Shown: positions 57,583 through 64,000 of the stretch, one piece after another
Position numbering within the stretch: position 1 is the stretch's first letter
Layout: every line of letters starts with the position of its first letter
Origin: Gracilariopsis chorda
Taxonomy: Eukaryota; Rhodophyta; Florideophyceae; Gracilariales; Gracilariaceae
Direction: 5' to 3'
Assembly: GCA_003194525.1 (NCBI GenBank)
Contig: NBIV01000315.1
Span: 1 to 64,000, forward strand
Length of the DNA stretch: 64,000 nucleotides
Notes under the pieces: model-generated
What the model saw: only the letters and a program-made list of their open reading frames with translations
Database searches by the model: none
Told to the model about the DNA's origin: nothing
Translations under genes and position numbers: made by a program

Positions 57583-59939
57583 TGTGGAGTAGTAGTACAA
57601 GCTAGTGGGCAGTCTGTATCGCCAACTAGAACAAGAAACTAGTCCGTTTGGTGGGATGACGTCTGCCTTTACTCCTTCATGGGGGTCGGGGGGTACTCCC
57701 ATCTTAAGTAGACCGGCCAGCCCCGAGGTGCACCTCGGCGACGAGGCAACTCGGGAGATATGGGCCAATGGCAGGCCTGCATACGCACTACCTAAAAATT
57801 AATCAAAAATTATCTAGGGTCTTGCAGGCACGCCTGCCCTTCCTTCCGGTCGGATACGTGTATCCCGTCCCAATAGTCCCCAGGTGCACCGTGCTGGTCA
57901 GGTGCACTCTTGCCATCTGTCCACCGTCCGGTCTCCCACGTAATCGCGCATCGTTGTTCGCTGTCGTCCGTCATGATCTGACGCCCGTACGGTCGTTCTA
58001 CCACATGGCTCCCTCCTTGAAGTGCGCCACGTCCGCCTGGTGCTTTCCAGAGCGGTCGGTTGTAGTGTAGTAGATGGGTAGAGTATGGGCGGGACTCATT
58101 GCCCGGCGTGCAGGACGTGCCCCAGCACTGAGGTCGTGGCGGATAACCCGCCGACCGGTCGTGGTCATGTCCGTCCACCCACATATTCCTTTAGGTCCGT
58201 ATGGTGACAGAATGAGGGGGGGCGTGCTTCTGATTGCAACGAAGTCGTAGAGTCCGTTCGGAGAAGTGACGTCATCCTTGCTGGCGGTTTCCTTTCCCTT
58301 TTTTCGTAAAGGGGTGGGGCATCACATCCTGGACCCAGGCGTACGTCAATAAATTGATCCCCGTCGGCCGGTTGAAGCTCAACCATCAAGTTCTCAGTGC
58401 CTCGGTCGCATCTCTTCGCCCACTGATTCTCAGCGGGCTTCTCTGCCTTTTCAGTTCATCTCCGGACGGTTGCCAGCCCTTGCACTGACAATTCCTCAGC
58501 GTCTCTCCTGTCAATCGAGCTCTATCTCGTCCGTTCAGTCGGTGTTTATATTGCGACCATGGGAGATAATCCCTGGATTCCGCCTTCTTTCGTTCTACCA
58601 CTCGGTGCTACCTCCGAAGTCAGTGTAACGGATTCATCTTTGCCATCCGATCCCGTGCGATCGGATTCCGATCGGTTTGCCTGCCTATCGGTTTCCTCTC
58701 AGCTCTTGTCCCTGCCCGTTTGGTATTCTCAGTCCCGCACCCCTGCGGCGTTCTTGTCTCCACCTGATAGAAACGTACACATCGATGCCCCTTGCCGCAC
58801 GTCCTAGTGCGCGGATTACAGTTTGGCCCTCCCGGGTCAGGGGGAGACTATGCCAAAAATTTCCCAGCGTTCTACTTAGTATTTGTAGAACATCAACTTT
58901 CGGACGGTCTGAGACAATGCGATTAAGTCTGATGGTACTTAGCGTACTGCTGTTACGGTCGTCGAAGTTTTCCACCATCCCTATCATCACGAAAAAGTAC
59001 CGCTCGGAATCATCGTCCGTGCTTGGGGCACAGAATGGCCTGTCAGGGCCGGGGCGAAGCCATGTCAAAATTTCCGCAAGGACACAAGTTTGGCAAGCGT
59101 TCCGAGTCGGCAACCTGCTCGACGGCACAATCAGGCGTAGTAAAGGGCGTCTATCGCCCTCTCCAGCCCATTTGGTATCATTTAAAATGAAGAAGAAGGT
59201 GGGAACCGTTCGGTCGATGTCCAAGACATGAACATCGAAATTGACCATGTTTTGAGGGGTTGGCTTTCCATCAGTCAAAGCGCGATTACTCGTGAACTCG
59301 GATTACTACCAGACTGAGCGGGCGTGATACTGTAGCAAAAAGCATTGTACAGTTGCTGACATCCAGAACGTTTATGGTAAAAGCTCGAGTGCTGAGTAAT
59401 GATACCATCTTCAGAGGCATGAAAGTGGGCCGTATGGTATCAAGAACGCAGTTTTCCACACCTGAAAGTACAAGGCCATAACTTTTTAGTCCCTGTGTCA
59501 ATTTGTTGGTTCGACCAAGCTAACGCTAAATTAGAGTCTTCTGAATGGAATAAAAGCATGGGAATAAAACTTTCGTCAGGGACTATTCCGTGAGGGCAAT
59601 GTTGCACCTTTTTGTCAACCGTCCGAGATGGTGTCAAAAACGGAGGTCAGCTGGAGTGCATCACTGCAGTTTCCTGCATTCGGCCGTATGTTACCCGTTC
59701 GGTATGAAACTTCTTCAGTTCACACTACAGAATCATTTCTACTTTGTAGGAAAGTGAAAGTCAAACTTGGACCGAGGTTGGTGGTAGGGCGGGAGCTGAT
59801 GCATCTCCTTTCAGAGGTTCCTAGCTAGAATTTCCGAAGCGAGCGGCGAACACCAATTGTTGTAAAATAACCGGATTGTTGTTGTTCGTTCCGGTCGGAA
59901 GTAAATAGCATCACGAATGCTCTGAAAAACATCTCCACA
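57583..59939 (-). repeat. Gypsy-C 3' LTR, apparent length 2.36 kb
   Basis: The ends form a perfect 7-base inverted pair, TGTGGAG at 57,583 and CTCCACA ending at 59,939. The right end abuts the minus-strand purine tract. Long LTRs of this size are known in some gypsy families. The left boundary rests on the terminal motif alone, as the second LTR is out of view. Confidence 0.6.
58685..59278 (-). other. Unrecognised 197-codon open frame inside the Gypsy-C LTR
   Basis: A minus frame beginning MTDGKPTPQNMVNFDVHVLD. An overlapping plus frame of similar length (58,677-59,231) suggests base composition keeps frames open here. I recognise no domain, signal peptide or membrane segment. It could be chance, or an LTR-encoded accessory frame. 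Confidence 0.2.
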
Positions 59940-59960
59940 CTTTGTTCCTCCCTCTCCCCA
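59940..59960 (-). promoter_or_regulatory. Gypsy-C polypurine tract
   Basis: On the minus strand, GGGGAGAGGGAGGAACAAAG lies directly before the LTR start TGTGGAG, 70-90 bases after the end of the integrase frame. Confidence 0.72.
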
Positions 59961-60031
59961 CGAGACTGTGGAACGTCCTGTTCGGTTCATTAGGACGACT
60001 TTACCGTACGCTGTCGTGTTTTGCGACGCCA

Positions 60032-61430
60032 TTAGCGGGTAATGAAGTGGTGAGGGATACGGGCGGGTGGTTCGAAGGTGTCGTATTCTGCCTGGTATCC
60101 GAAAAAACGGACTCGATATTGCCTTCCGTCCGGCGTTTCAAGATAGCTGACGATTCGGTCGACCGCATGGTGTTGCGGTGTGGGTGTTATCGGGTCCGTT
60201 GCGGGTCGTGTGGCAGGTTCTTCGGGAAAAGAAATGTCCGGATCAACATCGGGTTCGGTGGTCAGACGTGGCGTAGCTGTTTTAGTGGTTGGGTCGGTGG
60301 TGAGTGCCGTTATGACTGCTTGGCGTGGCGCCCGGGCTACTTGGTCAATGCTGACCTGGTTTTCTAGTCCGTCTTCTTTTATGAGGACGGTATCGTCCGT
60401 GGCGGTCACGACAGGAAATGGCCCGTATGTTTTCGGAAGACGTTTCCGATACTTGCAGGTATATTCGTCAACTTGCTCTTCCAGGGCTGTTGACATCCAT
60501 TCCGGTCGGTCGACATACACCTCATCCCTGGGACTAAACTTAGGGAAAGTCCGTACGGTTTTATCGAAGTCCCTTTTGTACTGGAGTTGGGCCCGAGTGG
60601 TTTTCGTCTGGGCGGACGAAAGAGCATCCCGAAGACTGGCTAGGATGTACCGTTTAACCTGCGCCGTGGTGGCGTTTCAGGATAATGCTCCGGGATAGTG
60701 GTAGGGGTCTTTTCAACCTGCAGACTGGGCGGGTGCCGTGAGAGTACCAAATCGAAAGACATTTTGCCCTTTGTCCTGTGCACTTGCATATTGTATTCAT
60801 AGGTCAACGGTTGCACTTATCCGTGCCATTCGGTTTGGTGTTCTGCCGCATAGTGACGGAGGCGTTCGACGAGCGTTTTGTTGAACCGTTCGGCTTGTCC
60901 GTTTGTTTGCGGGTGATAGGCCTTGGTGGTCAGGTGCTTGATATCTAACATGCTGCGCACCGCTTTGAAGAACTTGGAGACAAATTGGCTCCCGTTGTCG
61001 GTCAGAAAGTATAATGGTATCCCGTACGGATAGACCCAGTTGCCAAGAAAGCCGAGGCTACGGCTGTGGCCGTAGTGGATTTCAAAGGCACCGCTCGGCA
61101 GAACTTTGTAAATCGGTAGGTAATGACTAGGATGTATTGGTGCCCCTTTGCAGACTTTGTGAATGGACCAAGGATGTTCATTGCGACAAATTCCAGCAGG
61201 CCCGCTGCGGAAATAGCCTCAAGAGCTTATGGTGTCGCTGGCGACTTCTGCGAGTGTAGACGCAGGTACGACAATCCCGTACGGTCTGAAATACGTCATT
61301 ATCCAACCCCGGCCAGTAGTAGTCCCGTCGCAGCGTGGAATACATCCTTGTTGCGCCGGGGTGTCCAGCAAACCGCGGGTAATGGGACAGATATAATAAC
61401 CTGGCTTGCAGTGTCTCCGGCACGTACCAT
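60032..61430 (-). pseudogene. Gypsy-C integrase with C-terminal chromodomain
   Basis: The zinc head is at 61,178-61,423 (LSHYPRFAGHPGATRMYSTL ... CRTC). The catalytic core is degraded. The C-terminal frame (60,032-60,520) has YVDRPEWMSTALEEQ and YRKRLPKTYGPFPVV. After a Thr/Pro-rich linker it ends with VDRIVSYLETPDGRQYRVRF and YQAEYDTFEPP, a chromodomain pattern. Several breaks. Confidence 0.83.
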
Positions 61431-61438
61431 TGGAGAGC

Positions 61439-62335
61439 TCATTCTAACGGAGCTTTCCTTATCAATATCCTGTTTCGGTTTACATCGAATAGGCATTTGC
61501 CGTCTCCAACTTTTGCCCGTGCGGACTTACAGAGGGGATCATTCTTCTGTTCCTGGAGGAACTCTTCCACCGTTATCGGGGTGACTTCCTGCAACTCGTC
61601 ATTAACTTCGAATACTGCTGGGAGTCCTATCTCGTTCGGATTGTTTTGTGGCCAGTCCTTTATGAAGATCTCCTCTCCACCGTCCCAGCACACCGTAGAT
61701 ACGGTATATTCTTCGCCCGTTTCGGTCACGTCGTTCGTCATCATGCACGGTACCTCGTCTTCGAGCCGGTCTGTGTCTTCTCCATCCGTACGGACTCTGG
61801 AAAGAGCGTCAGCCGCTTGGTGCTTAACGCCCGGTCGGTGGATTACGTCAAATTCGTACTCTATGAGGCGGAGCCTACATCTCGCTATCCATCCCGACGC
61901 ATCCGCTAGGTTCAGGATCCAGCGTAGTGCGTGATGGTCCGTACGGAGTGTGAACCGTGTGCCCTCCAAGTACGGAGGGACACGAAGGATGGCCCAAACG
62001 ACGGCCAAACATTCCAGTTCGGTAGTGTAGTACGCCCGCTCGGGCTTTGTTAGTGAGCGGCTCGAGTAGCCAATCGGACGAAGGTCGCCCTCGGGCTGGT
62101 CCTGGAGGAGACAGCATCCGACTTGGGTATTGCAAGCGTCCATGCCCAGGACGTATCTGTGATTGTTTCGGGAGAGTGCCAGTATAGGCGGTCGTATGAG
62201 ACGTTGGCGTAGTTCGTCGAACGCCTCATACTCCGTATCAATCAGAGTTTCGAACTCGAATGGTTGTTCGTTTTCCAGTTTCCGATTAAGCGGGCTGGCA
62301 ATGCGCGCGAATGCCTCAACAAACCGGCGGAACAC
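61439..62335 (-). pseudogene. Gypsy-C RNase H
   Basis: A 298-codon minus frame. The connection segment MFRRFVEAFARIASPLNRKL is followed by RNase H with MDACNTQVGCCLLQ, YTTELECLAVVWAI, TDHHALRWIL and the adjoining HRPGVKHQAADALSRV. This is the diagnostic Ty3/gypsy RNase H signature. Confidence 0.9.
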
Positions 62336-63121
62336 GTTGCAAAGGCCGAGGAACTACCGTAGCTCCGTCTGGTTTGTGGGAGGTCCCGCTTGTCGCAAAG
62401 CGTCGAAAGCTTTTCCGGATACCTGCGGTTTGCCCGGACGGATTATATGACCAAGATAGTCGACAGCTTGGAGGAAGAAATAACATTTCTCCAACCGCAG
62501 CGTAATTCCAGCCGAACGGAGCAGTTCTAATACGTTCTGTACGTGTTCGAAGTGCTCTTGAACCGATCGGGAATATATAATGACGTCGTCTAGGTAATTT
62601 AGAGCGAATTGTCATTTAACTCGCGAAGGGATGATGTCGAGCGCCCTCTGGAAGGTAGCCGGAGCATTCTTGAGACCGAACGGCATTTTAATGTAGCGGA
62701 ACAAACCCATGTGGGACGTAAAGGTCGTTATGTCTCGGTCGGTCTCGTCGACGTCGCATTTCCAATAACCGCTTTTGGCGTCTAAAGTAGTGAATACCAC
62801 TGCATCCCCTAAGGAGTCGATGCATTCATCCATTCTTGGTATGGGGTAAGTATCCCGTACGGTCATCGCGTTGAGGCGGCGGTAATCAACGAAAAAGTGC
62901 AGAGTACCATCCTTCTTGGGTGCGAATACGACAGGACTTGCCCATTCTGCGGACGACGGCTCTATTACGCCCACGCGGAGTTGCTTTGTTACCTCTTCCC
63001 TTTCCAGTTCCCTTCGTTTCTGTCCCGCTCGGTAAGGCATCTGGGAGATGAGTTTGGAACCCTCTTCTAAATGTATGCAGTGTTTGGCAATGGAGATGGA
63101 CCGCAAGTTTCCATCCCACAT
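62336..63121 (-). pseudogene. Gypsy-C reverse transcriptase
   Basis: Contains MPYRAGQKRRELEREEV, GVIEPSSAEWASPVVFAPKK, FVDYRRLNAMTVRDTYPIPR, TTFTSHMGLFRYIKMPFG and NAPATFQRALDII, all classic Ty3/gypsy reverse transcriptase motifs, on the minus strand. A few breaks. Confidence 0.92.
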
Positions 63122-63195
63122 ATCCGAAAATGGTTCCAGAAAGTCGGTAATTCTTTCCAGTTCGGCCTCGTACTCTTCTCTTATACGGACTTTCT

Positions 63196-63969
63196 TTACC
63201 CAATCATCAGCTTTGATCGCGTCGGACTCTTGATCCTGGTCAGTTTGGGTGGGATTAGCCTCCCCCGCTTAGGTTCGTCGTCCTCGATGAACGGGGACGG
63301 GGAAATTAGGGCAACCGGGGCGGGCATGGCGTGCCCGACGATGGTGTTCTTTGCCAAATGGATGGGAGCTTGTCCGAAGTTGGAGACGAGGACTCGGAAT
63401 GACCGGATCGGTATAAGCTCCATGACGCCATTGGCCATGAGCATAAGGCGTTTCTTGACCGTTTTCGGGTTGAGTTGGAGGAATGAAAGTCCTCCAACGT
63501 TTGCGGTTACTTGAACTTCCGCTTCGGTCATGGGCGGTATACCGACCGCTCGGGCTACTCGATTCTTGTTAGAGATGGAGTTGTCCGTGTCGGGAAAGAC
63601 TCGTGAAAATTATTAGTTTGAAACCGTGCGTTTGCCAAAAGCAGGGCCACCGGTCGGGAATGGTGGAAAGCAACTTGTTTCCTTTGGGGGTATATGGTCG
63701 TCACGTGCTTGTCGATGAACGTTTTTTCCCAACAAACACGATGTGGCGAGGTTTGTGGAGACTAGGAAATGGTCCCAAACTCCCGGACTACCGATTCGGA
63801 TAAACAGGCAGATGACTCCCAAAGTTCGCATACGGTTACGAGACGCATCTGTAATATTTGGATGCGGTCTCGTGAGCAGCTTTGATTGCCATCCGGGTGG
63901 GAGAGCGTTCGCGTGGACGAGGTTTGGTCCCGAACCGGTGTCAAGAACACCAGTGACAGGTAGTTGCAC
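63196..63969 (-). pseudogene. Gypsy-C protease region
   Basis: VTGVLDTGSGPNLVHAN (about 63,900-63,955) is the aspartic protease active site. TSCLLGKNVHRQ (about 63,700) corresponds to the later retropepsin segment. The following frame (63,196-63,531) carries MANGVMELIPIRSFRV, shared with Gypsy-A. Broken. Confidence 0.82.
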
Positions 63970-64000
63970 CTGAGAGTCGAGGCCGATTGAGAAACGGACT

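Larger units (their letters stand above)
57583..64000 (-). mobile_element. Gypsy-C, Ty3/gypsy with chromodomain, truncated by window
   Basis: Reverse-oriented element: protease (63,196-63,969), reverse transcriptase (62,336-63,121), RNase H (61,439-62,335), integrase (about 60,520-61,430), a C-terminal chromodomain-like segment (60,032-60,200), a polypurine tract, and a long 3' LTR (57,583-59,939). Gag and the 5' LTR lie outside. Relatively well preserved, with several breaks. Confidence 0.88.

Noticed and set aside
57312-57605. 97-codon plus frame as a possible host gene
   Set aside because: GC-rich, arginine-rich, and crosses the putative Gypsy-C LTR boundary; no domain or conserved context.
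46631-64000. Polinton, giant-virus or envelope-bearing element
   Set aside because: No capsid, packaging ATPase, polymerase B or envelope-like frame; all domains fit gypsy gag-pol.

Overview
The window is eukaryotic, repeat-rich DNA, and I see no convincing host gene in it. Nearly all of it is LTR retrotransposon sequence: three related Ty1/copia families (called Copia-1, -2 and -3 here) between 1 and about 46,630, and three degraded Ty3/gypsy elements (Gypsy-A, -B, -C) between about 46,631 and 64,000. A remnant of a MULE-like DNA transposon lies near 51,700-52,790. Gypsy-B, with its gag type, its CxxxPH...DC knuckle and the chromodomain-like tail on its integrase, resembles elements I associate with oomycetes. 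A stramenopile (oomycete-like) host is therefore my best guess, but it is weakly held and no host gene confirms it.

Layout. 1-13,811 (+): two Copia-1 copies in tandem sharing the middle LTR; each carries a Copia-3 solo LTR (-) at the same site. 13,812-16,422 (-): a Copia-2 fragment with another Copia-3 solo LTR. 16,423-23,019 (+): a third Copia-1 copy, nearly whole, without the solo LTR. 23,020-40,967 (-): a tandem Copia-2 array sharing LTRs at 25,479 and 38,669; its central copy holds a full-length Copia-3 (27,777-35,407, +), whose leader holds a further Copia-3 solo LTR. 40,968-41,746: a Copia-3 LTR at a point where Copia-2 orientation flips. 41,747-46,630 (+): Copia-2 with its 3' LTR and the leader of a next copy, cut off by Gypsy-A. 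46,631 to about 50,860 (-): Gypsy-A. About 51,700-52,790 (-): MULE-like remnant. 52,930 to about 57,380 (-): Gypsy-B. 57,583-64,000 (-): Gypsy-C with an apparent 2.36-kb LTR; it runs off the window.

The copia coding regions follow the usual order gag, protease, integrase, reverse transcriptase, RNase H. Where a primer-binding site (PBS) is seen in each copia family, it is complementary to the anticodon region of initiator tRNA-Met rather than to a tRNA 3' end, as in Drosophila copia. The three families share two non-coding modules: a U3 block centred on a GCGCATATGCGC-type palindrome and an ATTGG box, and a pair of small hairpins in the 5' leader.

The most striking feature is the architecture: shared-LTR tandem arrays, identical insertions in different copies, one copy whose two halves match two different neighbours, LTRs whose two flanks come from different sites, and a large inverted arrangement. 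This implies repeated LTR-LTR recombination and local duplication, or, for part of it, collapse or mis-joining in the assembly.
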